From positions 38,186 to 102,185 of the forward strand of contig DIXJ01000007.1 in assembly GCA_002436015.1 (NCBI GenBank): a stretch of 64,000 bases of DNA, written 5' to 3'. Shown here in pieces: positions 41,780 through 50,746 of this stretch (positions within the stretch are counted from its first letter, which is position 1; each line of letters starts with the position of its first letter). Under the pieces are notes generated by a model, which saw only the letters and a program-made list of their open reading frames with translations, was not told the origin of the DNA and did not search any database. Made by a program: the position numbers and the translations under genes. Source of the stretch: Synergistaceae bacterium UBA6083. GTDB taxonomy: Bacteria; Synergistota; Synergistia; Synergistales; 79-D21.

Positions 41780-44428
41780 CTATGGCTTCACGAAGAGGTT
41801 GCGGATTGAGCCGGGAATGGCTTCAAGGGCAGCGGCCGCCTTTTCGGGACTCTTGCCGCCTGCCTGTGCAAGGTTGGGGCGGCCTCCGCCGGATCCGTCC
41901 ACGAGCGGAGCGATCGCGCCGATGAGGCGTCCGGCGTGGAAACCTCTTGCGACGGCAGTCTCGTCACCCATGGCCATGAGGGAAACCTTTCCTTCCCCGA
42001 TCGAGGCAAAGACGATAACGGCCCCTTTCAGGCGGTTCTTGACGGAGTCGGCGAGCTGCCGTAAAAGGTCCATCTCCACTCCCTCAAATGATTCCGTCAC
42101 TACTGAAAACTCACCAACAGGGCTTGCGGACTGGGCGTATTCGCCCGCCCTGCACAGTAGGCCCGCGAGCCGTGCTTCAGCCACTTCGTGCCGGGCAGAG
42201 GCCAGTTCCTCGAGCAGTGACCTGACTCGCTCCGGAACCTGTTCCGCTTCGTGAATCGCCAGGGTTTCGCGCACCCGGTCCATGGACTCCTGGATGGACC
42301 TCATTGCGTGGTAAGCCGGGCGTCCCGCCTGGGCAGTGATTCTCCTGAGACCGGAACCAATCCCTTCTTCACGGACGATCCTGAAAAGACCAATATCCCC
42401 CGTGGCGTCGCAATGGATTCCGCCGCATAGTTCGGTCGAAAAGCCCGGGACTCTAACCACCCTTACCCGGTTTCCGTATTTCTCGCTGAAGAGGGCCTTC
42501 GCCCCCATCGATTTTGCCTTTTCAAGTTCTGTCTCAAGGGTTTCAAGAGGTGTGTTGAGGAGGACCTGTTCGTTCACGATCCGTTCAACCCGGGCCAACT
42601 CGTCCTTCGTGAGGGGAGAAAAGTGCGTAAAGTCGAAACGCAGGACCTCGGGGCTGACAAGAGAGCCTGCCTGCCTCACGTGTTCGCCCAGGATATGGAT
42701 CAGGGCCTCGTGGAGGAGATGGGTGGCCGTGTGATGACGGCGGATGTCCCACCGCCTGTCTTCATCAACGGTCGCCCGGACCGTGTCGCCCTTCCTCAGA
42801 AGTCCTTCCGCGACACGGATTTTCAGGACGGGGAGATCTGCCACGGGGCTGACCGTGTCGAGGACTTCAGCTTTCAGGATGTCCGAGGTCAAAAGGCCCG
42901 TGTCACCGACCTGGCCGCCCTTTTCAGCGTAGAAGGGGGTCCGGTCGAGGACGGCTTCAGCTTCGTCGCCAGCCTGAAGTTCTTCGACCGGTTCACCGTC
43001 CAGGATCAGGGCCATGGTCCTGGCTTCAAGGGAGGCCGTGGCGTAACCCTCGAACGGGATCGGTCCTAGAGATTTCGCCAGCTCGGTGTAGACGTTCCCG
43101 GAAAGCGACGAAGTCGCCATCTTGCTTGAACTCCTGGCCCTCTCGCGCTGGACTTCCATCGCCTTTTCAAATCCCGGCTTGTCGAGGGAGAATCCGGAGT
43201 CGGAACAGATTTCCTCGGTCAGTTCCAGGGGGAATCCGTAGGTATCGTAAAGCTCGAAAGCAAGGTCGCCGGGAAGGACCGTTTCCCCAGTGGCGGAAAG
43301 GCGCCGGATCTCCGTTTCAATAAGAGCTGTCCCCTGTTCAAGGGTTTTGCCGAACTTGGCTTCCTCGAAATCAATGACTTGTCGGATTGCGTTCTGTCTC
43401 TCCGGAATTTCCCGGTAGTGATCTCCCATCACCGCGATAACCGTGGGCAGGAGCCCGGAAAGGAACGATTTCTGCAGGCCCAGGAGCCTCCCCCATCGGA
43501 CGGCCCTCCGAAGGAGGCGTCGGAGCACGTAGCCCCGGCCCTCGTTCGAGGGGAGGATTCCGTCGGCGATCATGAAGGAGATGGCCCTCAGGTGATCGGA
43601 GATCACGCGGACTGCCATATCGCCGCGCGGGTTGGAGCCGTAGGTGTGTCCCGTAAGGTCGCAGGCCTGGCGGATCAGGGGGAGGAAAAGGTCAGTCTCG
43701 AAATCGGTCCGGACTCCCTGGACGACGGAGGTCAGCCTCTCCAGGCCCATGCCCGTGTCGATGTTCTGCTTGGGAAGGGGGACTAGCCTCCCGTCTTCAT
43801 CGCGGTTGAACTGCATGAAGACAAGGTTCCAGATTTCAAGGTATCGGTCGCAGCTGCAGCCGACCTTGCAGTCAGGCTTTCCGCAGGAAAAGGAGGGGCC
43901 CTGGTCGTAGATGATCTCCGAGCAAGGGCCGCATGGACCCACGGGACCGACGGCCCAGAAGTTGTCGTCTTCCCCTAGCCTGACGATACGGCTTTCAGGC
44001 AAGCCGACCACCCGGTGCCAGATGTCGAAAGCCTCGTCATCGTCAAGGTAGATGGTCGCCGTGAGGCGGTCGGGATCTAGCCCAACCCTCTCGGTAATGA
44101 ATTCCCAGGCCCAGGGGATGACTTCTTTCTTGAAGTAATCCCCGAAGCTGAAGTTCCCGAGCATTTCGAAGAAGGTATGGTGGCGTGCGGTCCGCCCGAC
44201 GTTTTCGATGTCATTGGTCCGGATGCATTTCTGGGATGTGGTTGCACGGTTCACCGGAGGGACCTTCATCCCGAGGAAATAGGGCTTGAAGGGAACCATC
44301 CCCGCAATGGTGAACATGATGGAAGGGTCCTCGGGCACCAGTGAAAAGCTTGGGTAGCGGCGATGTCCCCGCTCCTCGAAGAACCCAAGGAAATTCTCCC
44401 GCAATTCGTTTCCGCTTCTATATTGCAT
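41780..44428 (-). CDS. alaS: Alanyl-tRNA synthetase
   Basis: 882 residues, full length. The class II core shows FLGFFEERGHRRYPSFSLVP, MVPFKPYFLGM and TSQKCIRTNDIENVGRTARH. The editing domain has HTATHLLHEALIHILGEHV (HxxxH) and FSTELCGGIHCDATGDIGLF (the CxxxH site), and the C-terminal domain ends GSGGGRPNLAQAGGKSPEKA. It also contains the CSCDRYLEIWN segment typical of the family. It starts the run alaS-ruvX-mutS-mutL-miaA-ispH-rpsA. Confidence 0.99.
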   Translation of the reverse strand: MQYRSGNELRENFLGFFEERGHRRYPSFSLVPEDPSIMFTIAGMVPFKPYFLGMKVPPVNRATTSQKCIRTNDIENVGRTARHHTFFEMLGNFSFGDYFKKEVIPWAWEFITERVGLDPDRLTATIYLDDDEAFDIWHRVVGLPESRIVRLGEDDNFWAVGPVGPCGPCSEIIYDQGPSFSCGKPDCKVGCSCDRYLEIWNLVFMQFNRDEDGRLVPLPKQNIDTGMGLERLTSVVQGVRTDFETDLFLPLIRQACDLTGHTYGSNPRGDMAVRVISDHLRAISFMIADGILPSNEGRGYVLRRLLRRAVRWGRLLGLQKSFLSGLLPTVIAVMGDHYREIPERQNAIRQVIDFEEAKFGKTLEQGTALIETEIRRLSATGETVLPGDLAFELYDTYGFPLELTEEICSDSGFSLDKPGFEKAMEVQRERARSSSKMATSSLSGNVYTELAKSLGPIPFEGYATASLEARTMALILDGEPVEELQAGDEAEAVLDRTPFYAEKGGQVGDTGLLTSDILKAEVLDTVSPVADLPVLKIRVAEGLLRKGDTVRATVDEDRRWDIRRHHTATHLLHEALIHILGEHVRQAGSLVSPEVLRFDFTHFSPLTKDELARVERIVNEQVLLNTPLETLETELEKAKSMGAKALFSEKYGNRVRVVRVPGFSTELCGGIHCDATGDIGLFRIVREEGIGSGLRRITAQAGRPAYHAMRSIQESMDRVRETLAIHEAEQVPERVRSLLEELASARHEVAEARLAGLLCRAGEYAQSASPVGEFSVVTESFEGVEMDLLRQLADSVKNRLKGAVIVFASIGEGKVSLMAMGDETAVARGFHAGRLIGAIAPLVDGSGGGRPNLAQAGGKSPEKAAAALEAIPGSIRNLFVKP

Positions 44429-44480
44429 CTCTATCGCCTCCCGCGGCGCGGTTCATCGTGAATGCAAGGTCCGCCCGGAA

Positions 44481-44510
44481 ATTATAGCCTCCGTTTCAGC
44501 CCTCTAACAA
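44481..44510 (-). promoter_or_regulatory. Probable alaS promoter
   Basis: TTGTTA (44505-44510), an 18-base spacer and a consensus TATAAT (44481-44486) on the minus strand, overlapping the last codons of mtaD. The predicted start lies about 45-50 bases before the alaS ATG, whose ribosome site is GGAGGCG. No T-box elements are visible in this short leader. Confidence 0.6.
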
Positions 44511-45767
44511 CTCTTTCCTGCAAATCCTCGCCTGGCGGACGATGGCCCGTTCGTCCAGGGTTTCGTGTCGTCCCTTTCGGAAAAGCCACTTTCCCCCTGC
44601 AAGGGTTCCTTCGACGTCGGCCGAGGATCCGGAATAGACGAGGCTTGCACAGAGGTTTTCGGGTGTGACTCCCACGTAATGGGGCTTGTCCAGGTTGACG
44701 AGCGCGAGGTCCGCCTGCCAGCCTGGTTTCAGGAGCCCCACGTCTTCAAAGCCGAGGGCCCTGGCCCCGTCCAGGGTGGCCATGCGCAGGACTTCAGCGG
44801 CCCGGACGGTGCAGGGATTCCTGCGGAACCCCTTGTGAAGCAGGCAACACGTTCTCATCTCGTCCCATATATCCAGGCGGTTGTTGCTGGCTGCCCCGTC
44901 GGTTCCAAGGGCCACCCGGACTCCCTTCTCGAGAAAGGAAGGTACCGGTGCAATGCCGCTACCGAGCTTCAAGTTGCTGTTGGGGTTGTGGACCACGGTC
45001 ATGTTGCCGCCTGCGAGGGATTCGAGCCGATCCTCCGGGAACCAGACGCCGTGTGCCAAAATGGCGAATGGAACTTCGGACAGCCCGACTTCGAAGAGGA
45101 GATCAACCGGGTCTTTGCCGAGTTCTTCCCGGATATAGCCCGCTTCCCACTCGGTTTCGAGCCAGTGGGTGTGAACCCCGACGCCAAGGTCGCGAGCGGT
45201 CATGGAAATCTCGCGAAACGCTTCCGGGGGTACGGTGTAGATGGCGTGCGGCCCAAGTTGAACGTGAATCATTCCCGAGGGGTCGTGGAAGCGGCGGACG
45301 AGGTCAACCCCCTCCTCCAGCTTCTTCTCGTCGCTGCCGACGAGGCCGCGGCAAAGGGCGCAGCGCATTCCCGACTGCCGGGCTGCTTCCGCGGCCTGGT
45401 CCATGAAAAAGTACATGTCCGCGAAACAGGTAATTCCCCGGGAAAGCATCTCGAGCAGGGCCAAAAGGGTTCCCCAATACACGTGTTCCGGCCTGAGCCG
45501 CGACTCAACCGGCCAGATTTTTTCCTGGAGCCATTCCATCAAGGGGGCCTCATCCCCCAAACCGCGCAGCAGGGTCATCGCAGCATGGGAATGGGCATTC
45601 ACGAAACCGGGGAGTACGGCCACGGAACCCTTTCCGTCAAGCTCTGCGGCCAGGGATGCGCTCCGGGGCGGGAGGATCGAATCGATGACCGGGCCCGAAA
45701 GGACCAGGTCGCAGGGCTGGGCCTTTTCCATTGAACTGTCGAGGAGCAGGACATCTCGCAGGAGCAC
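44496..45767 (-). CDS. mtaD: 5-methylthioadenosine/S-adenosylhomocysteine deaminase
   Basis: Amidohydrolase, 423 residues, converting MTA and SAH to their inosine forms. Metal and active-site motifs: PGFVNAHSHAAMTLLRGLGD, VGVHTHWLETEWEAGYI, ILAHGVWFPEDRLE and RVALGTDGAASNNRLDIWDE. The N- and C-terminal strands form the composite sandwich domain. GTG start at 45767 with AAGGAG nine bases upstream, six bases after ahcY. The family label rests on motif spacing and on the ahcY/mtnA context; close relatives act on guanine or triazines. Confidence 0.88.
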   Translation of the reverse strand: MLLRDVLLLDSSMEKAQPCDLVLSGPVIDSILPPRSASLAAELDGKGSVAVLPGFVNAHSHAAMTLLRGLGDEAPLMEWLQEKIWPVESRLRPEHVYWGTLLALLEMLSRGITCFADMYFFMDQAAEAARQSGMRCALCRGLVGSDEKKLEEGVDLVRRFHDPSGMIHVQLGPHAIYTVPPEAFREISMTARDLGVGVHTHWLETEWEAGYIREELGKDPVDLLFEVGLSEVPFAILAHGVWFPEDRLESLAGGNMTVVHNPNSNLKLGSGIAPVPSFLEKGVRVALGTDGAASNNRLDIWDEMRTCCLLHKGFRRNPCTVRAAEVLRMATLDGARALGFEDVGLLKPGWQADLALVNLDKPHYVGVTPENLCASLVYSGSSADVEGTLAGGKWLFRKGRHETLDERAIVRQARICRKELLEG

Positions 45768-45773
45768 GCTGCA

Positions 45774-47021
45774 TCACTCCTTCCAACTGGCAAGGTAAGC
45801 CCGCTGCTCGGCAGACAGGATTTCCAGGTGGACGCCGAGGCTTTCGAGCTTCAATTGGGAAACGGAGCGGTCGAGGTCCTCGGGGACGGCGAAAACCCCT
45901 GGTGAAAGGGAGGGGTGTTCGAGGACGTAGAGGCTCGAGAGGAGTTGAAGGGCGAAGCTAAGGTCCATGATCTCGATGGGGTGCCCGTCAGCGGCTGCCA
46001 GGTTCACGAGGCGTCCTTCAGCCAGCAGGTGAAGCCTGCGCCCGTCCGCCAGCTGGAAGCTTTCGATGTTTGTGCGCGAATTTTCCCTCTTGAGGGATAA
46101 ACGCTCGAGGGCGGGAATGTCGATCTCCACGTTGAAATGCCCGGCGTTGGCAAGGATCGCCCCGTCCTTCATCTTTTCGAGGTGTTCTTCGCGGATGACC
46201 CGGATGTTCCCCGTTGCCGTGACAAAGATATCCCCGTGCGGTGCGGCCTCTTCCATGGAACGGACATCGCGTCCATCCATGAGTGCTTCAAGGGCGCGGT
46301 GGGGATCAACCTCGACGACGGTCACGCGGGCACCGAGTCCCGCGGCACGCGTGGCTATGCCTCGCCCGCACCAGCCATAACCGGCCACGACGAAAACCTT
46401 TCCGGCCAACAGTTCGTTCGTGGTTCGAAGCAGGCCGTCCATGACCGACTGTCCCGTGCCGTACCGGTTGTCGAAAAGGAACTTGCTGTAGGCGTCGTTG
46501 ACCGCCAGCATGGGAAAGCGAAGGATCCCCTCCTTTTCCATTGCCTTGAGACGCTTGATTCCCGTTGTCGTCTCCTCGCATCCTCCCCGGATCCCCGCTG
46601 CAATTCCGGGCATCTCCTCGTGGACAAGGGCGACCAGGTCCGCCCCGTCATCGATCAGGATTTGTGGATTCATTTCGGCCACGGAACGGAGATTTTCGAC
46701 GTACTCGGATGAATCCATGCCCCGGCGGCTGAAAACAAGGACCCCGTCTTCGACAAGGGCAGCACAGACATCATCCTGGGTAGAGAGGGGGTTGCTCCCT
46801 GCCGCGGCAACCGTAGCCCCAAGGTCTTTGAGGACTTTCAGGAGGCATGCTGTCTTCGCCTCCAGGTGAAGGCAGGCGCTGATCGTCGTGCCCTTGAAGG
46901 GGAGTGATCCCTTGGATTTCTCGTGGATGAGTCGAAGGACGGGCATCGAAGCCCAGGCCCAGGCGATTTTACGGTGCCCTTCAGGGGCGAGTTCGGGATG
47001 GGCGATTCGGCTTTCGGGCAT
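45774..47021 (-). CDS. ahcY: Adenosylhomocysteinase (short type)
   Basis: Hydrolyses SAH to adenosine and homocysteine using tightly bound NAD. 415 residues from the ATG at 47021, which has AGGAG eight bases upstream; a GTG at 47030 is less likely. Motifs: GTTISACLHLEAKTACLLKV, AAGSNPLSTQDDVCAAL, NDAYSKFLFDNRYGTGQSVM and the Rossmann loop VAGYGWCGRGIATRAAGLGA. It lacks the roughly 40-residue insert of many bacterial enzymes and the C-terminal Lys/Tyr tail, so it resembles the Thermotoga/archaeal form. Confidence 0.95.
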   Translation of the reverse strand: MPESRIAHPELAPEGHRKIAWAWASMPVLRLIHEKSKGSLPFKGTTISACLHLEAKTACLLKVLKDLGATVAAAGSNPLSTQDDVCAALVEDGVLVFSRRGMDSSEYVENLRSVAEMNPQILIDDGADLVALVHEEMPGIAAGIRGGCEETTTGIKRLKAMEKEGILRFPMLAVNDAYSKFLFDNRYGTGQSVMDGLLRTTNELLAGKVFVVAGYGWCGRGIATRAAGLGARVTVVEVDPHRALEALMDGRDVRSMEEAAPHGDIFVTATGNIRVIREEHLEKMKDGAILANAGHFNVEIDIPALERLSLKRENSRTNIESFQLADGRRLHLLAEGRLVNLAAADGHPIEIMDLSFALQLLSSLYVLEHPSLSPGVFAVPEDLDRSVSQLKLESLGVHLEILSAEQRAYLASWKE

Positions 47022-47047
47022 GACGTTCACTCCTTTTCTTATGAGGT

Positions 47048-48064
47048 TCAGGCGAGGATTCGGCGCAGGTTGTCTTCGTAGGGGGGCCGCACGACCCCGC
47101 GCTCCGTAACGATAGCGGTGATCAGTTCCGCGGGGGTCACGTCAAAAGCCGGGTTCCAGGCCTTGCTCCCAATCGGGGCGGATGGGAGGCCCTGGAAGGC
47201 AAGGACCTCTTCGGAAGGGCGTTCCTCTATGGGAATATCCTTGCCGCTTGAGGTTGCAGGGTCCAGCGTGCTCAAGGGCGCTGCGACATAGAACGGAATG
47301 TCGTGGTACCGGGCCAGGATGGCGAGGGCGTAAGTGCCGATCTTGTTGGCCGTGTCCCCGTTTGCGGCAACACGGTCGGCTCCCGTAATCACCGCGTCCA
47401 CGCCAAGTCGCTGCATCGCAGGCCCTGCCATCGAGTCGCAGAGGATCGTGACGTCGAAACCCTCCTCGGAAAGTTCCCAGGCCGTCAACCTTGCTCCCTG
47501 CAGGACCGGGCGCGTCTCGTCCGCTAGGACCCGCACGGTTTTACCCGCTTCGCGGGCGGCACGGACGATTCCCAGGGCCGTTCCGTAGCCCCCGGTTGCC
47601 AGGGTTCCGGCATTGCAGTGGGTCAGGACCGTGGCATCGGAGGGCAGGAGTTCCTGTCCGTATCTCCCGATGGCGCGGTTGATCTCGATGTCTTCACTGT
47701 GGATGGCTGCAGCCTCCTTGATAAGGGCGGCCTCGAAAGACTCGTCTGGCTCGCCTTCAGGGAAGCCTTCAATAACCCGTTCCATCCGGTGGAGCGCCCA
47801 GAAGAGGTTGACAGCGGTGGGGCGAGTCCGGGCCAATCGTTCGATGGACTGCCTCGCGGCACTCCTTCCCCGGCTTGATGCCAGGGCGACACCGTAGGCA
47901 GCGGCGATGCCGATGGCGGGGGCTCCCCGCACGGCGAGTTCCTCGATAGCCCGGGCCACGTTCTCCGCCGTGTGGCAGGATAGCCATGCCACGGATGCCG
48001 GGAGGCGCCGCTGGTCAAGAAGGGTAAGTGTTCGATCCTTCCATTCGATCGATTTGACGTTCAT
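47048..48064 (-). CDS. mtnA: Methylthioribose-1-phosphate isomerase
   Basis: 338 residues, eIF2B-related fold. Motifs are GAPAIGIAAAYGVALASSRG, LTHCNAGTLATGGYGTALG (catalytic Cys), DETRPVLQGARLTAWEL and ITGADRVAANGDTANKIGTY (catalytic Asp). It isomerises 5-methylthioribose 1-phosphate to the ribulose form in methionine salvage. The ATG overlaps the xseA stop, and ahcY follows 26 bp later. No mtnB, mtnC or mtnD gene is in view. Confidence 0.96.
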   Translation of the reverse strand: MNVKSIEWKDRTLTLLDQRRLPASVAWLSCHTAENVARAIEELAVRGAPAIGIAAAYGVALASSRGRSAARQSIERLARTRPTAVNLFWALHRMERVIEGFPEGEPDESFEAALIKEAAAIHSEDIEINRAIGRYGQELLPSDATVLTHCNAGTLATGGYGTALGIVRAAREAGKTVRVLADETRPVLQGARLTAWELSEEGFDVTILCDSMAGPAMQRLGVDAVITGADRVAANGDTANKIGTYALAILARYHDIPFYVAAPLSTLDPATSSGKDIPIEERPSEEVLAFQGLPSAPIGSKAWNPAFDVTPAELITAIVTERGVVRPPYEDNLRRILA

Positions 48065-49263
48065 GAGTGATTCTCCCTTTTCACATCGACACGGCCATCC
48101 GTAAAGACAAGGCGAAGAAGATCTTCCTTTCCTGCCGAGGTGGCTGACACGACAGGAGTTCCCTCGGGTGTCTCGCAGGTGATGAATCCCCTGGAAAGAA
48201 CACGTGAAGGCGAGAGGGCCTCCAGCGTCGAGGAGATCGAGTGCAGGTGATGGGTTTCGAGATCGATTCGCCCGTTGATTCCCCTCTGCAGGGCATCCAA
48301 AAAAACATCAAGCCCGGTTTCCCCGTCAGCAAGGCGTCTTTCAGCCAACGAGACCAGGCGGGTGCGCGACCGCTCCACAGCCCAGTTGCGATCATCCAGC
48401 CGACGAGCCATTCCGCTCTTTGCGCGCCGTCGCAGGGCTGATATTTCCGAGATGATCGCCCTTCGGTCGGGAAAGACCATTTCGGCGGCTGCCGAGGGTG
48501 TCGGGGCAGCTGCGTCAGCCGCTAGGTCGGAAAGCGTGCTGTCAATTTCGTGCCCGAGACCGGTAACGACGGGTACGGGACACGACCTGACGGCCTTCAC
48601 GACCCGTTCGTCGTCGAAAGGGTTGAGGTCATCGCGGCTGCCTCCTCCCCTTACGAGGAGGACGAGGCCAGCCCCTTCCCGCCTTGCCGCCCGGGAAAAG
48701 GCCCCGACGATCTCCGGGGCAGCCTCATCCCCTTGGACATTGCAGGGGATGACCGTTATTCCGCAAGCAGGGAAACGTCCTCTTGAAACCCTTAGCACGT
48801 CCTTGACGGCCGCACCGGTTGGAGAAGTCAAAATGACGACGGATTCGGGATACTTCGGAAGACGGCGCTTGCCGCGCGGATCGAAAAGACCTTCAAGCTC
48901 GAGCCGCCTACGGAGTTCTTCTTTTGCCCTGGCCTGGGCTCCCTGGCCTGCCGGGGTCAGTCGCCTCGCGTAAAGCTGGTAGGCGCCGCGGGCCAGGTAA
49001 ACGGAAACAGATCCCTCCACAACGACGAGATCACCCGTTTGAGGCCATTCCGGCAACTGCCCGGCGTGGCTCCGGAACATCACGCAGGCCAGGCGCGTTT
49101 CCTTCCCGACGAGGGTGAAATAGGCGTGTCCGGTCCGGTGGACCTTGAAATCGAGAATTTCGCCCGTAACAGAAAGGTTTTCGAGGACGGGATCGGACTG
49201 GAGGACGAGTTGGACTCTTTGGTTCAGCTCGTCAACAGTCAGTGTTGGAAGAGGTTTCGCCAT
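48061..49263 (-). CDS. xseA: Exodeoxyribonuclease VII large subunit
   Basis: 400 residues from the ATG at 49263 (MAKPLPTLTVDELNQRVQLV). The frame extends 52 codons further only through the nusB coding region. The N-terminal OB domain (VTGEILDFKVHRTGHAYFTL) is followed by the catalytic core with SPTGAAVKDVLRVSRGRFPA, LVRGGGSRDDLNPFDDERVV and PVVTGLGHEIDSTLSDLAAD, then a coiled-coil region. The start overlaps nusB by 32 bases. The partner gene xseB, normally next, is not present; mtnA takes its place. Confidence 0.96.
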   Translation of the reverse strand: MAKPLPTLTVDELNQRVQLVLQSDPVLENLSVTGEILDFKVHRTGHAYFTLVGKETRLACVMFRSHAGQLPEWPQTGDLVVVEGSVSVYLARGAYQLYARRLTPAGQGAQARAKEELRRRLELEGLFDPRGKRRLPKYPESVVILTSPTGAAVKDVLRVSRGRFPACGITVIPCNVQGDEAAPEIVGAFSRAARREGAGLVLLVRGGGSRDDLNPFDDERVVKAVRSCPVPVVTGLGHEIDSTLSDLAADAAAPTPSAAAEMVFPDRRAIISEISALRRRAKSGMARRLDDRNWAVERSRTRLVSLAERRLADGETGLDVFLDALQRGINGRIDLETHHLHSISSTLEALSPSRVLSRGFITCETPEGTPVVSATSAGKEDLLRLVFTDGRVDVKRENHS

Positions 49264-49687
49264 CTGTTGTCTCGGTCCGGGACTCAAGGGTACGAACAAT
49301 ACGCCCCAGGACTCCGTTGACAAAGCGTCCTGAATCTTCCGTGCCGAAGGACTTGGCAAGTTCGACTGCCTCTGATATGGCCACGGCCAGAGGTGTGGTA
49401 CGCGCCACGACGCCTTCATAAAGGGCTAGCCGGACTGCAGCGCGGTCGACCGCGACCATGCGTTCCGGGCGCCAGCCCACGATGTTCCTCAGGATCAGGT
49501 TGTCAATTGCCCGTTCGTTTTCGAGGACACCGAAGATCAGTTGACGGGCGAATTCCACGACAACCGGCTCTTCAGCCTCCAAGGGAAAGAGACGGAAAGC
49601 TTCAACGGCTTCCTGGTCGCGGCGGAGGTCTACCGAATAAAGAAGCTGGAGCGCGATCTCCCGTGAACGGTGACGGCGCTGGGGCAT
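49232..49687 (-). CDS. nusB: Transcription antitermination factor NusB
   Basis: 151 residues from the ATG at 49687 (MPQRRHRSREIALQLLYSVD), which has AAGGA five bases upstream. All-helical family with IALQLLYSVDL near the start and DRAAVRLALYEGV, AISEAVELAKSFGTEDSGRF, VNGVLGRIVR near the end. It binds boxA with S10 in rRNA antitermination complexes. The longer frame with 14 extra codons overlaps the upstream gene and is less likely. Confidence 0.95.
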   Translation of the reverse strand: MPQRRHRSREIALQLLYSVDLRRDQEAVEAFRLFPLEAEEPVVVEFARQLIFGVLENERAIDNLILRNIVGWRPERMVAVDRAAVRLALYEGVVARTTPLAVAISEAVELAKSFGTEDSGRFVNGVLGRIVRTLESRTETTDGETSSNTDC

Positions 49688-49709
49688 GAATTCCTTTTCC
49701 AAGGTCGAT

Positions 49710-50189
49710 TCACTCCTCGAAACGGTCAAGGAAGGACGCGAGTCGATTGCGTCCGGCGGGGGTCAGGAAAAGCCATGCGATGCCGAAGGCGCCGCACCCG
49801 AAGAACAGGACCCAGAAAAGACCCGAAAGCCCCAGGTTGAATACGGCAACAAGCCCACCCAGGGACAATCCCCAGAAAACCGGGGATTTCAGAAGGGGGT
49901 GACGGTCTTTTCCCATCGCGATTTCCGGTTCGCCCGCCACGAGGGAAACGGCTGGCTTAAGCCCTAGCGGGGAAAACCTTTCGGTGAGTATCGCCTTCAG
50001 GTTTTCGGTGTCCGGAGCACTTTCTCCCGTTGAAAAAGAGACAAACACATTCAGCAGGTCCCGCTCTCCGACCAACTGGACGGTCGTGCACGCCATGCCT
50101 TCCGGAAGACAGGAATCAACCTGTTCCCTAAGGGCAGACTCCTCTACCCAGAGCCTTCCCAGGGGTCCGGTTTTCCAAAAAAGGATCAT
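49710..50189 (-). CDS. Unknown membrane protein between asp23 and nusB
   Basis: 159 residues, not recognised. The first 95 residues are soluble with a small alpha/beta pattern (CTTVQLVGERDLLNVFVSFS). Two hydrophobic segments (about 103-120 and 124-143, including LGLSGLFWVLFFGCGAFGIA) form a membrane hairpin, and the last 15 residues are charged. Because it lies beside an Asp23/Gls24 gene, which in Firmicutes is often membrane-anchored by small partners such as AmaP, an anchoring role is conceivable; I see no direct similarity. Confidence 0.75.
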   Translation of the reverse strand: MILFWKTGPLGRLWVEESALREQVDSCLPEGMACTTVQLVGERDLLNVFVSFSTGESAPDTENLKAILTERFSPLGLKPAVSLVAGEPEIAMGKDRHPLLKSPVFWGLSLGGLVAVFNLGLSGLFWVLFFGCGAFGIAWLFLTPAGRNRLASFLDRFEE

Positions 50190-50204
50190 TCTCGCATCCC
50201 CCTC

Positions 50205-50235
50205 GAAAAGGAGGGGCCGGTTATCAGCCGACCCC
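50205..50235 (-). terminator. Possible terminator after asp23
   Basis: Stem GGGGTCGG/CCGGCCCC with one T:G pair and a seven-base loop on the minus strand, followed by TCCTTTTC. The T run is weak, so partial readthrough into the unknown gene is likely. Confidence 0.45.
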
Positions 50236-50255
50236 GTCTTCGATATTTCTGCTAT

Positions 50256-50720
50256 TCAGTGAGATTCGCCCAGGGGTTCTCCATCAACCAGGTGAGCTTC
50301 CTGGGGATTTGCGCTTCCGCGCGGTTCCCCGAAGTCAATTCCCTGGATGGTGACATTGACTTCCTTTACGGCATAGCCCGTGTAGCGTTCGATTTGCTCC
50401 TTCACCGATTCCTGGACGTCCCAGGAGATGTCAGGCAAGCGAAGGCCGTACTTGACGATGATGTAGGTATCGACCTGGACAATCGGCGGATTGCCATCCG
50501 AAACGGAAATGCGGACTCCTGAGCTCCCCTTCCTGCCGAGGCGAAGGTTTGCGACGAGCCCGGCGCTGGCTGGCCTGACTCCTTCTACACTAAGCAATGC
50601 CTGGGTGGCGAGAGCGCCGATGACATCCTCCGAGATTCGGATATCCCCCTTGGGGGCGGGAACTTCGCGCTCCGTTTCCGGGAGTATTTCCTGTTCGTTT
50701 CTTTCCAGGTTTTCCTCCAT
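50256..50720 (-). CDS. Asp23/Gls24 family envelope stress protein
   Basis: 154 residues. The family core is DIRISEDVIGALATQALLSV, EGVRPASAG, VDTYIIVKYGLRLPDISWDV and QIERYTGYAVKEVNVTIQGI. Acidic N-terminal and loose C-terminal tails flank it. In Firmicutes relatives (YqhY) the gene lies between efp and nusB and is tied to membrane or fatty-acid homeostasis; the same position is kept here. Confidence 0.92.
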   Translation of the reverse strand: MEENLERNEQEILPETEREVPAPKGDIRISEDVIGALATQALLSVEGVRPASAGLVANLRLGRKGSSGVRISVSDGNPPIVQVDTYIIVKYGLRLPDISWDVQESVKEQIERYTGYAVKEVNVTIQGIDFGEPRGSANPQEAHLVDGEPLGESH

Positions 50721-50746
50721 GGAGGTGCTCCTTTCAGGCTAAGGGT

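Noticed and set aside
44429..44510. T-box leader before alaS
   Set aside because: The leader is about 50 bases, too short, and lacks the T-box antiterminator sequence; the same holds for cysS and serS.
44565..45734. 389-codon open frame antisense to mtaD
   Set aside because: Shadow of the amidohydrolase gene, whose motifs are clear on the minus strand.
49264..49419. 52-codon extension of xseA
   Set aside because: It lies within nusB and has no similarity to the ExoVII N-terminus; MAKPLPTLTVDELNQ is the natural start.
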